A stretch of DNA of 39,125 bases from Actinomycetaceae bacterium. Its GTDB lineage: Bacteria; Actinomycetota; Actinomycetes; Actinomycetales; Actinomycetaceae. Under the pieces are notes generated by a model that saw nothing but the letters and a program-made list of their open reading frames with translations, was not told the origin of the DNA and searched no databases. The stretch spans positions 1 through 39,125 of the forward strand of contig JAUMUM010000022.1 in assembly GCA_030530685.1 (NCBI GenBank). The letters are read 5' to 3'. Positions 1-10,622 of the stretch are shown piece by piece; the first letter of the stretch is position 1, and every line of letters begins with the position of its first letter. A program made the translations under genes and the position numbers.

Positions 1-48
1 TCCGCCCGCGGGCCTGGCGCTCGTCCTCCGCCCGCGGGCCTGGCGCTC
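1..48. repeat. 26-bp direct tandem repeat at window edge
   Basis: A 22-bp sequence beginning TCCGCCCGCGGGCCTGGCG occurs at 1-22 and again at 27-48, so the period is 26 bp. Each copy carries the palindrome CCCGCGGG. The second copy runs up to the stop codon of the leftward glycosylase gene. More copies may lie outside the window. Confidence 0.7.
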
Positions 49-1165
49 ACCTCTGGCAGCCTGGGCACCAGAAGAGGCGGCGCCCGGCCATGTCCTTTTC
101 CGCCACGGTGGCGCCGCAGCGCAGGCAGGGGCGCCCGGTGCGGTGGTAGACGGCGAAGCGCGCGGCCTCCTCGTCGCCCGGCGGCACGGGATTGGGACGC
201 AGCTCGTCGGGAACGGTGACGATGACGCCGTCGTCGAGGTCGGCGGACATCGCGGCGGCGAGGTCGTCCCACAGCGCGGCGGCGCGGGCGGCGGACACGC
301 GCTGGCCCGGGCGCAGGGGCGAGATGCCGACGCGGAACAGGCAGTCCGCGCGGTAGATGTTGCCCGGGCCGGCGCTGATCGACTGGTCCATGACGAGCTG
401 GCCGATCGGGGCGCGGCGCGAGCGGACCGCCTCGACGAAGCGCTCGCGGTCGCCGGGCTCGTTGCGCACGGGATCGGGGCCGAGCTTGGTCAGCACTCGG
501 CGCACGCCGGCGCCGTCGAGCACCTCGCAGCGCGTGGGTCCGGAAAGATCGGCCGCGATCTGCGGCGTTTCGAGCCGCAGGCGGACATTGGGGCCGGGCT
601 CGGCGATGGGCGAGGCGAGCCCGCCGCCCCTGAGGTTGGCGGGTAGCCACTGCGCGGCCGGGCCGGAGAAGGTCCATTTGCCGTAGAGGCCCAGGTGGAT
701 GTGCAGCCAGAGCGGGCCGTCGTCGCCCAGGCGGACGGGGTCGCTATCACCCGCGCGGATTGGGGCGCTATCGCCCTGATGGACGGAGTCGCGCTTGCCC
801 GCTTGAACGGAGTCGCGCTCGCCTGGGTGGACCGAGTGCCTATTGCTTGTATGAACCGGGCCATCCTCGCCCGGGCGGGCGGAGCTCATGCCCGTGGAAG
901 GCGATGCGTCGGATTCGGCCGCGCCTTCGGCCCGTGCGTCGTTGTCCGCGTGGCGGCGTTCGACTTCCTTCGCCTCGCGTTGGGCGTCGGCGAAGGGCAT
1001 GAAGAAGTGCTTGCCCCAGGCCTCGGCGGGTAGAGGAGTCAGGCCCGCGAGGAGTTCGGCGCCGGAGGCAAATCGCCCCTGCGGCGAGGAGAGTGCGACG
1101 GGCTCCCCGGCGAATAGGCCGGTGAGGATGCGGGCATGACGGTGTATCGCTTGGCCTTCGGGCAC
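47..1165 (-). CDS. nei: Fpg/Nei-family DNA glycosylase with repeat insertion
   Basis: Base-excision-repair glycosylase/AP lyase of the Fpg/Nei family (372 aa). The chosen start is GTG at 1165 because it gives VPEGQAIHRHA, which places the catalytic Pro2 and Glu3 correctly; AAAGGAA lies just upstream. The helix-two-turn-helix core reads QSISAGPGNIYRA. The C-terminus is a zinc finger with CLRC and CPGC pairs. The family is usually about 260-290 aa. The excess is an insertion of about 90 residues (about 60-150) between GKHFF and WLHIHLGLYG, rich in D, S, E and G, whose second half is an 8-residue tandem repeat (DSVHPGER, DSVQAGKR and so on). The open frame continues upstream to 1495, but that part is arginine-rich and unlike the family. 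Identification is firm; which lesions it recognises is not known. Confidence 0.9.
   Translation of the reverse strand: MPEGQAIHRHARILTGLFAGEPVALSSPQGRFASGAELLAGLTPLPAEAWGKHFFMPFADAQREAKEVERRHADNDARAEGAAESDASPSTGMSSARPGEDGPVHTSNRHSVHPGERDSVQAGKRDSVHQGDSAPIRAGDSDPVRLGDDGPLWLHIHLGLYGKWTFSGPAAQWLPANLRGGGLASPIAEPGPNVRLRLETPQIAADLSGPTRCEVLDGAGVRRVLTKLGPDPVRNEPGDRERFVEAVRSRRAPIGQLVMDQSISAGPGNIYRADCLFRVGISPLRPGQRVSAARAAALWDDLAAAMSADLDDGVIVTVPDELRPNPVPPGDEEAARFAVYHRTGRPCLRCGATVAEKDMAGRRLFWCPGCQR
710..877 (-). repeat. 24-bp coding tandem repeat inside nei
   Basis: About seven diverged 24-bp units in phase with codons (+ strand units start at 710, 734, 758, 782, 806, 830 and 854), encoding 8-residue units such as DSVHPGER, DSVQAGKR, DSVHQGDS and APIRAGDS. 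The unit of 24 bp keeps the reading frame whatever the copy number. Confidence 0.8.
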
Positions 1166-1590
1166 GGGGTTCCTTTCGCGAGTGTCGGCGGTGGTGCCGA
1201 GGGCGACGGTCCGCGACAATCCTATGCGCGGCAGGCGGGTTTGTCGCCGCGTTCCCGGGCTCGTCGCCCGGCGGCGACGGCGGGCCTGCCGGGGAGGGGA
1301 GCCGGCCTGCCGGCTATGCGGTGTCGCCATCGCGGGCCGGCCACGTTCCTGCCGACAGCGGCGCGAGGCCGCCGATCCACCGTACCAAGAGTCGCGCGGT
1401 GGCCGTCGGGTGGCGAGCGGTCGCCGGGCGCCCTCCGTGAGCGGCAGCCGGGCGCCGACCGCGCGGGGAGCTCTGTCCGGTGTTGTGCCTACCACGAGGC
1501 CTGGGCCTCCAATAGCCTTGCCAAGACGAGGCCTTCGAGGAAGGCCATCGCGAACATGACGTGAAGTAAATTCTGACGAAGCGGGGGTTC
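1166..1590. other. Intergenic region with hairpins
   Basis: About 425 bases between divergent genes. No gene is supported. Three perfect hairpins are visible: GTCGCC-CGGC-GGCGAC (1263-1278), AGCCGG-CCTG-CCGGCT (1300-1315) and GGCCTTC-GAG-GAAGGCC (1530-1546). No convincing promoter could be assigned to either side. Confidence 0.4.
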
Positions 1591-2277
1591 ATGGTCATGG
1601 CACACACATCAATGAAGATTTCGGGGCTGGCCGGCGCGCTGCTGCTCAGCCTGGCGGCATGCTCCTCGAGCGGCAGCGGATCGGATAGCTCGGCGAGCGA
1701 TTCCGGTTCGACGCCCAGCCCCAGCGTCGAGACGAGCAGCAGCGAGGACGCAACTTCCACGTCGCCGGATCTGAATGTCGACGACGTGGCGACCTCGTGG
1801 AATTTCCCGGAGTCGATCGACGGGTACACGATCGGCATATACGACCAGGACGGGATGTTCCAGGCGACCAAGGACAACGGGTGCCAGGTCTTCACCTACC
1901 AGGCGCAAGTCACCGGTGCAACGGGCTCCGAGCGTGAGCACTCCGAGGAGTTCCAGGACGAGTACATGGCTTCTTTGACGAGACGGGGCCTCATCAATGT
2001 GAACTATGAAGAAAGTTCCGACAACTACGTCACATCTGAAGACGGGGACGAGGTCGAAGGGGTGGCATCGGATGTCACCTACACGGCCAGTGACGGGGTG
2101 GAATATAAGGGCTGGTACTGGTACAGGCACTTTGACGACGACGTGATGCCGGTGTCCTTGATGGCCAACTTGACGTGCCCCGAGGGCGAGTATTCGCCGG
2201 AGGAGGCGGAAAAGCTGTTCTCCGAGGATCTGCATATTGAAGGGCTATCGGCCGAGGATAAGAATATGGACGGCTGA
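1591..2277 (+). CDS. Secreted lipoprotein of unknown function
   Basis: 228-residue predicted lipoprotein. A short charged N-terminus and hydrophobic stretch end in the lipobox LAAC, followed by a Ser/Gly/Thr/Asp-rich linker of about 45 residues typical of actinobacterial lipoproteins. The remaining acidic globular part (many D/E, Y and W) matches no family I recognise. Starts possible are ATG 1591 and, in frame, ATG 1612 (MKISGLAGALLL), which gives a more typical signal peptide. GCGGGGG lies just before 1591. It stands alone between divergent nei and a terminator-like hairpin, so context says nothing about role. The protein is probably attached to the outer face of the membrane. Confidence 0.75.
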   Translation: MVMAHTSMKISGLAGALLLSLAACSSSGSGSDSSASDSGSTPSPSVETSSSEDATSTSPDLNVDDVATSWNFPESIDGYTIGIYDQDGMFQATKDNGCQVFTYQAQVTGATGSEREHSEEFQDEYMASLTRRGLINVNYEESSDNYVTSEDGDEVEGVASDVTYTASDGVEYKGWYWYRHFDDDVMPVSLMANLTCPEGEYSPEEAEKLFSEDLHIEGLSAEDKNMDG

Positions 2278-2292
2278 CCGCTTTCTGCGCTG

Positions 2293-2326
2293 CGAGGGCC
2301 GGACCTGTACTTGTGTCCGGCCCTCG
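2293..2326 (+). terminator. Terminator-like hairpin after lipoprotein
   Basis: Perfect 12-bp stem CGAGGGCCGGAC / GTCCGGCCCTCG with a 10-nt loop, 15 nt after the lipoprotein stop. There is no U-tract, as is common in high-GC actinobacteria. Confidence 0.65.
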
Positions 2327-2430
2327 GTGCGTCGGGCACGGCCTTCGTTGCGGCCAGTCGGCCCGCGCAACGGCTGTGAACAATTCCCGCGACGACGCCA
2401 ATCACGGCCTTCGTCTGGACGTCTGCAAGC

Positions 2431-2474
2431 GCTCAAAGTTGAGCGGAATACGCTCAATTCAGGCTGCGTTGAGA
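2431..2474 (+). promoter_or_regulatory. HAIR-like HspR operator before clpB
   Basis: TTGAGC-N7-GCTCAA (2439-2457) fits the spacing of the HAIR element bound by HspR (consensus CTTGAGT-N7-ACTCAAG). Extra half-sites flank it: GCTCAA at 2431-2436 and TTGAGA at 2469-2474, giving four alternating half-sites. It lies 50-76 nt before the clpB start. HspR control of clpB is known in Streptomyces; here it is inferred from the motif. Confidence 0.75.
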
Positions 2475-2506
2475 CGAGTGGACAATCCCAGACGAGGAGA
2501 AGACTC

Positions 2507-5110
<2,604 letters not shown>

Positions 5111-5134
5111 GGCCCGCGGGCACTGGGTTCCTTT

Positions 5135-5170
5135 CGCGCGGCCGGCCATAGTGACCTGGCCGGCCGCGCG
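5135..5170 (+). terminator. clpB terminator hairpin
   Basis: Perfect 14-bp GC-rich stem (CGCGCGGCCGGCCA / TGGCCGGCCGCGCG) with an 8-nt loop, 24 nt after the clpB stop. There is no U-tract. Confidence 0.75.
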
Positions 5171-5326
5171 TGTGGCGTGCGTTGGGGCGGCGGGCACGCA
5201 GGCGATGGGCTGGTGGGTGCGCCGGTAGCTTTGGCGCGGGATCGGGTAGGTGCACTGGGCCCGCCGACGCTGGCTGGCGGTCGTTCTGGCGCTGGGCAAG
5301 CAGGTCCTGTCGACGTGGACGGGGCC

Positions 5327-5355
5327 TTACGTTTCGCAAGCGGCAACGATATAGT
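5327..5355 (+). promoter_or_regulatory. Candidate murT-gatD promoter
   Basis: TTACGT (5327-5332), 17-nt spacer, TATAGT (5350-5355). This is the only AT-rich patch in the clpB-murT gap. The 13-bp direct repeats start at the -10 box, so a bound protein would meet RNA polymerase there. Confidence 0.4.
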
Positions 5356-5379
5356 TACTCGTAAACGTTACTCGGAAAC
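5354..5379 (+). repeat. Tandem 13-bp direct repeats, possible operator
   Basis: GTTACTCGTAAAC (5354-5366) directly followed by GTTACTCGGAAAC (5367-5379), differing at one base. The junction forms the small palindrome GTAA-ACG-TTAC. Position over the predicted start of transcription suggests an operator; no known consensus was recognised. Confidence 0.45.
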
Positions 5380-5573
5380 TATTAATGTCGGTTCACCGAT
5401 CGATGCCTGACGGGTGCCGTCGCGGCGGGCGTCAGACGATCAGCGGCGCGGCTTGCCTGAATGCGTGGCGTGCGGTCGCCAGGTCGCGAGTTTCGGTGGG
5501 CCGGCGTGCCAGCTCGATGGGAGCGGCGCTATTGCGCGGATCTCGCCTCGGCCCTGGCATCTGCAGGAGCTCC

Positions 5574-7163
5574 ATGCGTTCACGATTGACGGTTGCGCTT
5601 GGCCGTGCGGCCCGCCTGGTCGCCCGCAGGCGCGGCAGTGGTACCGCTTTTCCCGGACTCGTGGTCGAGCGCGTCGACCCGGGCTTCCTCGCCCGCGCTC
5701 TGGGCGGCCTTCCCGGCGGCGTCGTCGTGGTTTCCGGCACCAACGGGAAGACCACCACCACGAAAATGGTCGTCCACCTCCTACGCGAGCAAGGACTTAA
5801 GGTCTTCACCAACCGCACGGGCTCGAACTTCGTGCGTGGTGTGTTGGCTGCCCTCGTGGCAGAGGTGGACGCGGCGGGGCGCCTGGATGCCGACGTCGCG
5901 GTCCTCGAACTCGACGAGGCGCACGCCGTCCACTTCGTTGCCCAGGTACGCCCGCGCGCCTGCCTTCTTCTCAACGTCATGCGAGACCAGCTCGACCGCT
6001 TCGGTGAGATCGACTACACCGCCGCACTCCTGGGTAGGGTCGCCGAGGCCACGCGCGAGGTCGTGGTGGTCAACGCCGACGATTCGCGCCTGGCCGCGCC
6101 GGCGTTCCTCGAGCAGGTTACGGCGCGCACCGCTTCCTTCGGCGTCGGCACCGAACTTCGCAGCATCTTCCCGTCCGACGACGAGCTGCGCGCCGGGCTC
6201 GGTGGGGCCGGCGACCGTAGGGGCGGCGGCGCAGGCGGTAGTGCGGGTGGCGCGGGTATGGCGGCAGACGGCGGAAGTGCCGGCGGTGCGGGTGGCACGG
6301 GCGCGGCGAGCCAGAGCGTGGCCCGCGTTGGCACCGGGGCGGACGCTGGCTTCGGTGAACCTTCCCGGACTGACGTCGGCCGCGGCTCGCGGGCCTCTCC
6401 TGGGACGCGGCCCCGCGTCACCCTGGAGTCCATCAAGAGGCAATCGGCCACCGTGCGCGTGGACGGCGTCGACCACGAGGTCGCCTTTGCGATCCCCGGC
6501 GTGCACAACCTCCTCAATGCCTGCGCAGCGCTGGAGCTGGTCGTGGAAATCCTTGGCGACGACGCCGAGCTGCCCGCGCTCCTGGCCGCACTCTCCGGTG
6601 TGGAGGCTGCCTTCGGCCGCGAGGAATCCCTCACGCTGGACGGGCGCCCTATCCTTCTTTCGCTGGTCAAGAATCCCGCGGGCTTCCGCATGGGACTGCT
6701 GTCGGCGGCGGCCCAGGCTAAGGGCGAGCGCGCATCAGCCGACGAGGCGGATGGCAGACCAGTGCTCAATGTCCAGAGCGCGGAATCCGGGCCGGCAAGC
6801 GACGCATCACCCGGCGCGATCCGCCAAGCCCGGGTCGGCGAGGCCATCATGGTGGCCATCAACGACGAATACGCCGACGGACGCGACATGTCGTGGCTGT
6901 GGGACGTGGACCTGGAAGTGCTCCGGGAATGCGGAGTCGCCGTGGTTACCGGTGTGCGCGCCTGGGACATGGCCCTGCGTCTGCAGTACGACGATGTCTG
7001 CGTCAGGGCCGTCGAGCCGGATCTGCGCCGGGCGGTGAGCCTGCTGCGTGAGGAGGCCCTGCGGACCCGCCGCCCCATGAGGGTGTTTGCGACCTACACG
7101 GCCATGCTGTCCCTGCGTTCCATCTTGAGTGAAATCACCGATGTTGAGGAGGCAATGCCATGA
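5574..7163 (+). CDS. murT: Lipid II isoglutaminyl synthase subunit MurT
   Basis: Mur-ligase-like subunit that activates the D-Glu alpha-carboxyl of lipid II with ATP so that GatD can amidate it (529 aa). Start is ATG 5574, with AGGAG at 5564-5568. The P-loop SGTNGKTTT is at about 54-62, the Mur middle domain follows, and the DUF1727 C-terminal domain has KNPAG (about 365) and the DGRDMSWLWDVD segment (about 433-444), which carries the conserved Asp of the family. Two features are odd. Residues about 205-282 are a Gly/Ala-rich low-complexity stretch, and no cysteine pairs are seen there, where firmicute MurT proteins carry a Cys4 zinc ribbon. A second low-complexity insertion lies at about 381-420. 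It overlaps gatD by ATGA, so the two are co-translated. Confidence 0.93.
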   Translation: MRSRLTVALGRAARLVARRRGSGTAFPGLVVERVDPGFLARALGGLPGGVVVVSGTNGKTTTTKMVVHLLREQGLKVFTNRTGSNFVRGVLAALVAEVDAAGRLDADVAVLELDEAHAVHFVAQVRPRACLLLNVMRDQLDRFGEIDYTAALLGRVAEATREVVVVNADDSRLAAPAFLEQVTARTASFGVGTELRSIFPSDDELRAGLGGAGDRRGGGAGGSAGGAGMAADGGSAGGAGGTGAASQSVARVGTGADAGFGEPSRTDVGRGSRASPGTRPRVTLESIKRQSATVRVDGVDHEVAFAIPGVHNLLNACAALELVVEILGDDAELPALLAALSGVEAAFGREESLTLDGRPILLSLVKNPAGFRMGLLSAAAQAKGERASADEADGRPVLNVQSAESGPASDASPGAIRQARVGEAIMVAINDEYADGRDMSWLWDVDLEVLRECGVAVVTGVRAWDMALRLQYDDVCVRAVEPDLRRAVSLLREEALRTRRPMRVFATYTAMLSLRSILSEITDVEEAMP

Positions 7164-7921
7164 CTTCCATGCGGCTATACGAGCACACGACAGCGGGCCC
7201 GGCCCGCGGCCGGCTGTGCATGCTCCAGCTCTACCCCCGTGACATGAATATCTACGGCGACTGGGGCAACACGCTGGTTCTCGCGCGCCGTGCCCAGTGG
7301 CACGGCTACGACGTCGAGCTGCGTTCCTACGACGTCGGCGACGAGCTTCCCGGGCAGGTCGACGTCGTCGTCGGCGGGGGCGGGCAGGACTCCGGCCAGG
7401 ATCGGATCAAGGAGGACCTGGTCCGGATTGGCCCTCGCCTGAGGTCGTGGGCGGCCGACGGCGTGCCCATGCTGGCCGTCTGCGGTCTCTACCAGCTCTT
7501 CGGGCACGGCTTCGTGAGCAGCCGCGGTTCGCGCATCCCCGGCATCGGGGTGATCGACGCCCAGACCAGTGGCGGCGTCGGCCGTCTCATCGGCAATGTC
7601 ACGCTTGCCACCGAGGAATTCGGCGAGGTGATCGGCTACGAAAACCATTCCGGATTGACGGTTCTGGGGCCGGGCGTGGAGCCTTTCGGCACCGTGGCGC
7701 GCGGGGACGGCAATAACGGTGCCGACTCTACCGAGGGGGCCCGCGTGCACCACGTCATCGGCACCTACCTGCACGGCAGTCTGCTGCCCAAGAACCCGGC
7801 AGTGGCCGACTGGCTGCTGGCGCGGGCCGTCGAGCGGTCCGGCGGCGCCTGGGACCCGCGCCCGCTGGACGACACGTGGGCCGAGCGCGCCCGAGCGGTG
7901 GCCGCCTCCAGGCCGCGGTGA
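7160..7921 (+). CDS. gatD: Lipid II isoglutaminyl synthase glutaminase GatD
   Basis: Class I glutamine amidotransferase-like subunit (253 aa) that releases ammonia from glutamine for MurT, making D-isoglutamine in peptidoglycan. The nucleophile is Cys108 in AVCGLYQLFG and the histidine is His205 in GTYLHGSLLPKNP. GTE/E-type third residues are not supplied here; in the family MurT contributes an Asp. The start ATG 7160 overlaps the murT stop (ATGA) with GAGGAGG at 7146-7152. Length is normal for the family. Confidence 0.95.
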   Translation: MTSMRLYEHTTAGPARGRLCMLQLYPRDMNIYGDWGNTLVLARRAQWHGYDVELRSYDVGDELPGQVDVVVGGGGQDSGQDRIKEDLVRIGPRLRSWAADGVPMLAVCGLYQLFGHGFVSSRGSRIPGIGVIDAQTSGGVGRLIGNVTLATEEFGEVIGYENHSGLTVLGPGVEPFGTVARGDGNNGADSTEGARVHHVIGTYLHGSLLPKNPAVADWLLARAVERSGGAWDPRPLDDTWAERARAVAASRPR

Positions 7922-8021
7922 GGACGCGCCTGACGGGCTCCTCGCGTCACGTCGGCGCATCGCGTCATGCCCGTACGTCACGCCGGCTGACACACGGGCC
8001 GCCGTCCACACGCCTCCGTCG

Positions 8022-9281
8022 TCACGCGCCTCCTGTGGCCCGCGCCCGCTCGGCGATGCGCAGGATGTGGCGCGCGCACTCGCCGGGCCCGTCCAGATCC
8101 GCCGCGGCCTCGCGCAGGCGCGTGGCCGCCCGCTTGAAGGAGGGCTCGCTCAGCAGCCTGTCGACCATGGCGGGCAACCTGCCGCGTCGTAGGTCTCCGG
8201 GTGTGAAGCGCAGGCCATTGCCATAGGCAACGCACTCCTGGATGTTTGAGCGCTGCTCGGCCTGCAAGCCGATTCCCGCCAGGGGAGCGCCGGAAAGGCA
8301 GGCCGTTTGGATCGTGCCCTCGCCGCCGTGGGTGATGGAGACGTCGATGAGCCCGGCCAGCTTGGGCGCGGGCAGGAAATCGAAGACGTGCACGTTGTCC
8401 GGCAGGATGTCGCGTTCGATCGGTGGGATGTAGCGCCCCGTGGAGGAGATGACGTCGACGTCCATCGTCCCGACCTGGCGCAGCACGTCGAGGGCGAGGT
8501 CGTGGCTGGCGGAGGAGCCCATTCCCACGTAGACGAGCGGGCGGGCCACGCCGGCCAGCTCCAGTACCCGATCGGGCAGTTCGGCGTCGCTCGTGGCGTA
8601 GACGGGGCCGACGACGGCTTCGTGTGGTGCCAGGTCAGGCGGATCGATCGCGGGGAAGAGCGAGGCGAGCAGGTCCACGTCGGCGTTGAGGAACTCGACC
8701 GAGCGCCCGGGCAGGGTGAGGCCGTACCGGGAGGCGACCGTCCTGAACGATGAGGGAAGGTAGCGAAGGTGGCCGGCCAGACCCCGGGCCGCGGCGCCGG
8801 CCAGCCGGTTGACGGCGCGAGGCAGCGCTCCGGTGCCTCCGGTCAGCCGGACCTCGCGCAGCGTTGTCATGCGCCCGTAGCTGGCCGAGTACGGCTTGAC
8901 GAAGACCAGCGGGACGCCGGCCGCGCGGGCGGAGATGAATGTGCTGAACGTCGCCCCGATGACGACGACGTCGGGGCGCCACCGTTCGAAGAGCTCGATC
9001 TCGCTGGCCACGCGCGTGCCGAGCATGTCCTCGGTGAACGGCACGCGCAGGCTGCGGTACTGGTCGAAGGCGATGAGCTCGGCGGCGTCGGCGTCGCTCA
9101 TGTGCGGCTCCATAAGCTCGAACTCGAACTCGGCGTCGCGTATATAACCGGCGAGGTGTGTGGAGTAGCCGGCGAAGAGGATGTCGTGGCCCCCGCCGCG
9201 CAACGCTTTGGCGATCTCCACGCCGCGGGATGTTTCGCCCAGATTGAAGGTTTCCGGGACGAAGAGAACACGTGCGCCCAT
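8022..9281 (-). CDS. GT1-type (UGT/MGT-like) glycosyltransferase
   Basis: 419-residue GT-B-fold glycosyltransferase. The N-terminal half begins GARVLFVPETFNLGETSRG, as in macrolide/sterol UGT-like enzymes that modify small molecules or lipids. The C-terminal nucleotide-sugar site shows ITHGGEGTIQTA, then GAPLAGIGLQAEQRSN. Start ATG 9281 has AAGGACG upstream. There is no signal peptide, so it is likely cytoplasmic or peripheral on the membrane. Neighbours on both sides are unrelated and on other transcripts, so sugar donor and acceptor cannot be read from context. Confidence 0.8.
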   Translation of the reverse strand: MGARVLFVPETFNLGETSRGVEIAKALRGGGHDILFAGYSTHLAGYIRDAEFEFELMEPHMSDADAAELIAFDQYRSLRVPFTEDMLGTRVASEIELFERWRPDVVVIGATFSTFISARAAGVPLVFVKPYSASYGRMTTLREVRLTGGTGALPRAVNRLAGAAARGLAGHLRYLPSSFRTVASRYGLTLPGRSVEFLNADVDLLASLFPAIDPPDLAPHEAVVGPVYATSDAELPDRVLELAGVARPLVYVGMGSSASHDLALDVLRQVGTMDVDVISSTGRYIPPIERDILPDNVHVFDFLPAPKLAGLIDVSITHGGEGTIQTACLSGAPLAGIGLQAEQRSNIQECVAYGNGLRFTPGDLRRGRLPAMVDRLLSEPSFKRAATRLREAAADLDGPGECARHILRIAERARATGGA

Positions 9282-9509
9282 GTGGTCGTCCTTAGGGTGA
9301 GTCGATCGGTCTGGACGGGCGCGACATAGCGCCCGAGCGATGAAGTAAGTGTATGCGCGGCAGCGTGCGGCGCGAGGAGGATGGCCGTATCGGGACGATT
9401 GGGTCAGATTGGCGTGAACGCCTGGACCATGTCGCCCAGGGGAGGAGCGGGCCGCGGAAGGGTGGACGCGGGCGGCGCGAGTAGCAAGGCGGGCCGCGCG
9501 CTGAGATGC

Positions 9510-10295
9510 TCAGGCTTTGCGCATTGCGTCGGTCAGGGCCGGCCAGGAGGCCTTGTGCTGCTCGCCGAAGGGTCGCTGCCCGAGGAAGGCGCCGGCCCGG
9601 TCGATCGAGCGGTCCACCCACAGGAAGGAGCCGGACTGGCCGAAGTGCCCGAAGGTTTCGGGCGGGAAATCGGCCCCCGTCCAGTGCGGCGTCTTGCTCG
9701 CGCGAATCTCGAATCCCAGGCCCCAGGCGTTGTCGGCCTGGCGCCCGTAGCCCGGCAGGATGCCGGAAAGCCCGGGCAGTTGCGGGGAGGTCGCCTCGGC
9801 GTGGAGCTCGGTCGAAATGAGCGTGGGATGAAGCAACTCGCGCCCCAGAGCGGCCAGGTCGCGCACCGAGCCCGATCCGCCGTGGGCCGGGGAGCCGGTG
9901 CACGTCGTCGCCGCCATTCCCAGCGGCAAAAGGACGCTCTGCTCGATCCACTCTTGGACGCTCATGCCGCTGGCCTCGGCCAGGTGTTCGCCCAGGACCT
10001 CGATCCCCCGATTCGAGTAGACGCGGCGGCTGCCGGGCGTGGCCAGGCGGGCTCCACCGTCGAAGGGCAGACCCGAGGCGTGCGCCAACAGGTGGCGGAT
10101 CGTCGAGCCCGGCGGGCCTGCCGGCGCGTCCAGGTCGACGAGGTGGCGTTCGACGGCGACGAGCGCCGCCAGCGCCGTGATGACCTTCGTGACGGAAGCC
10201 AGAGGGTAGATGTCGTCGACGTCGCCCGTGCTCGCGACGATGTCCTCGCTGTTCGTCGTGGCCAGGGCGTGTGGGAAATCGAAGCCGGTATTCAC
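9510..10295 (-). CDS. Serine hydrolase, class C beta-lactamase/PBP4* fold
   Basis: 261-residue member of the beta-lactamase-related serine hydrolases. The SxxK motif is SVTK (Ser34-Lys37) and the second motif is Tyr93-Ser-Asn (RVYSNRG). HASGLPFDGG and the C-terminal FGQSGSFLWVD fit the family, the latter at the HxG/KTG position. It is shorter than typical AmpC (about 360 aa) and has no signal peptide, so it may be a cytoplasmic esterase or peptidase. The start is uncertain: no Shine-Dalgarno is seen. GTG 10295 lies 6 nt after a CACACT hexamer, like other probable leaderless starts here; GTG 10301 is the alternative. The frame is open to 10589, but that portion is low-complexity. Confidence 0.8.
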   Translation of the reverse strand: MNTGFDFPHALATTNSEDIVASTGDVDDIYPLASVTKVITALAALVAVERHLVDLDAPAGPPGSTIRHLLAHASGLPFDGGARLATPGSRRVYSNRGIEVLGEHLAEASGMSVQEWIEQSVLLPLGMAATTCTGSPAHGGSGSVRDLAALGRELLHPTLISTELHAEATSPQLPGLSGILPGYGRQADNAWGLGFEIRASKTPHWTGADFPPETFGHFGQSGSFLWVDRSIDRAGAFLGQRPFGEQHKASWPALTDAMRKA

Positions 10296-10301
10296 GCCCA
10301 C

Positions 10302-10307
10302 AGTGTG
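10302..10307 (-). promoter_or_regulatory. Possible -10 hexamer, leaderless serine hydrolase
   Basis: CACACT on the minus strand, ending 6 nt before GTG 10295. It is a weak match to TATAAT, supported only by the spacing shared with the other probable leaderless genes. Confidence 0.25.
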
Positions 10308-10608
10308 CCATGCGCGGGCGAGGGCGGGTAATCGGCGGCCTGCAGTTCGGCGGTGCGCGACCGGCAGCCCGCAGCTTGGCAGCCCGCAGCTTGGCGGGTG
10401 CCCGACGGGCGCGCGGAAAGTGGTACGTGCCTCGCCGGTCCATGCCCGGCCGGCAGGCGCCCTGCCGGCGAGCGTGAGCCTGACGCGCCCCACCTTCAAA
10501 CTAGCAATTGCGAGACCTTCGTCCCCATCTCTGCCGCCAACGCGCGCCCGGAAGCGAAATGATGGCGAGTTACCGGGAGGGGCGGCCAAATTTGGATCCC
10601 CTTATCCG

Positions 10609-10614
10609 TACAAT
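10609..10614 (+). promoter_or_regulatory. -10 box for leaderless HAD gene
   Basis: TACAAT ending 8 nt before ATG 10623, with no Shine-Dalgarno in between. The distance places transcription start at or next to the A of ATG. No clear -35 was found. Confidence 0.55.
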
Positions 10615-10622
10615 GGCAAACT

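Larger units (their letters stand above)
5111..5573. other. Intergenic region clpB-murT
   Basis: About 460 bases without a supported gene. It holds the clpB terminator (5135-5170), a candidate promoter (5327-5355) and two 13-bp direct repeats (5354-5379). The reading frame of murT is open back to 5385, but the extra residues do not resemble the family and a good ribosome-binding site lies at 5564. Confidence 0.5.
10296..10622. other. Intergenic region with short direct repeat
   Basis: About 330 bases between divergent genes, with no supported gene. A 15-bp unit (GGCAGCCCGCAGCTT) is repeated in tandem at 10363-10377 and 10378-10392. The right end holds the AT-richer promoter of the HAD gene. 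Confidence 0.5.

Noticed and set aside
1166-1495. Longer nei N-terminus
   Set aside because: Would bury the catalytic Pro2-Glu3, which must be at the N-terminus; the sequence is Arg/Pro-rich shadow.
5385-5573. Longer murT N-terminus
   Set aside because: In frame, but the extra 63 residues are unlike the family and AGGAG at 5564-5568 points to ATG 5574.
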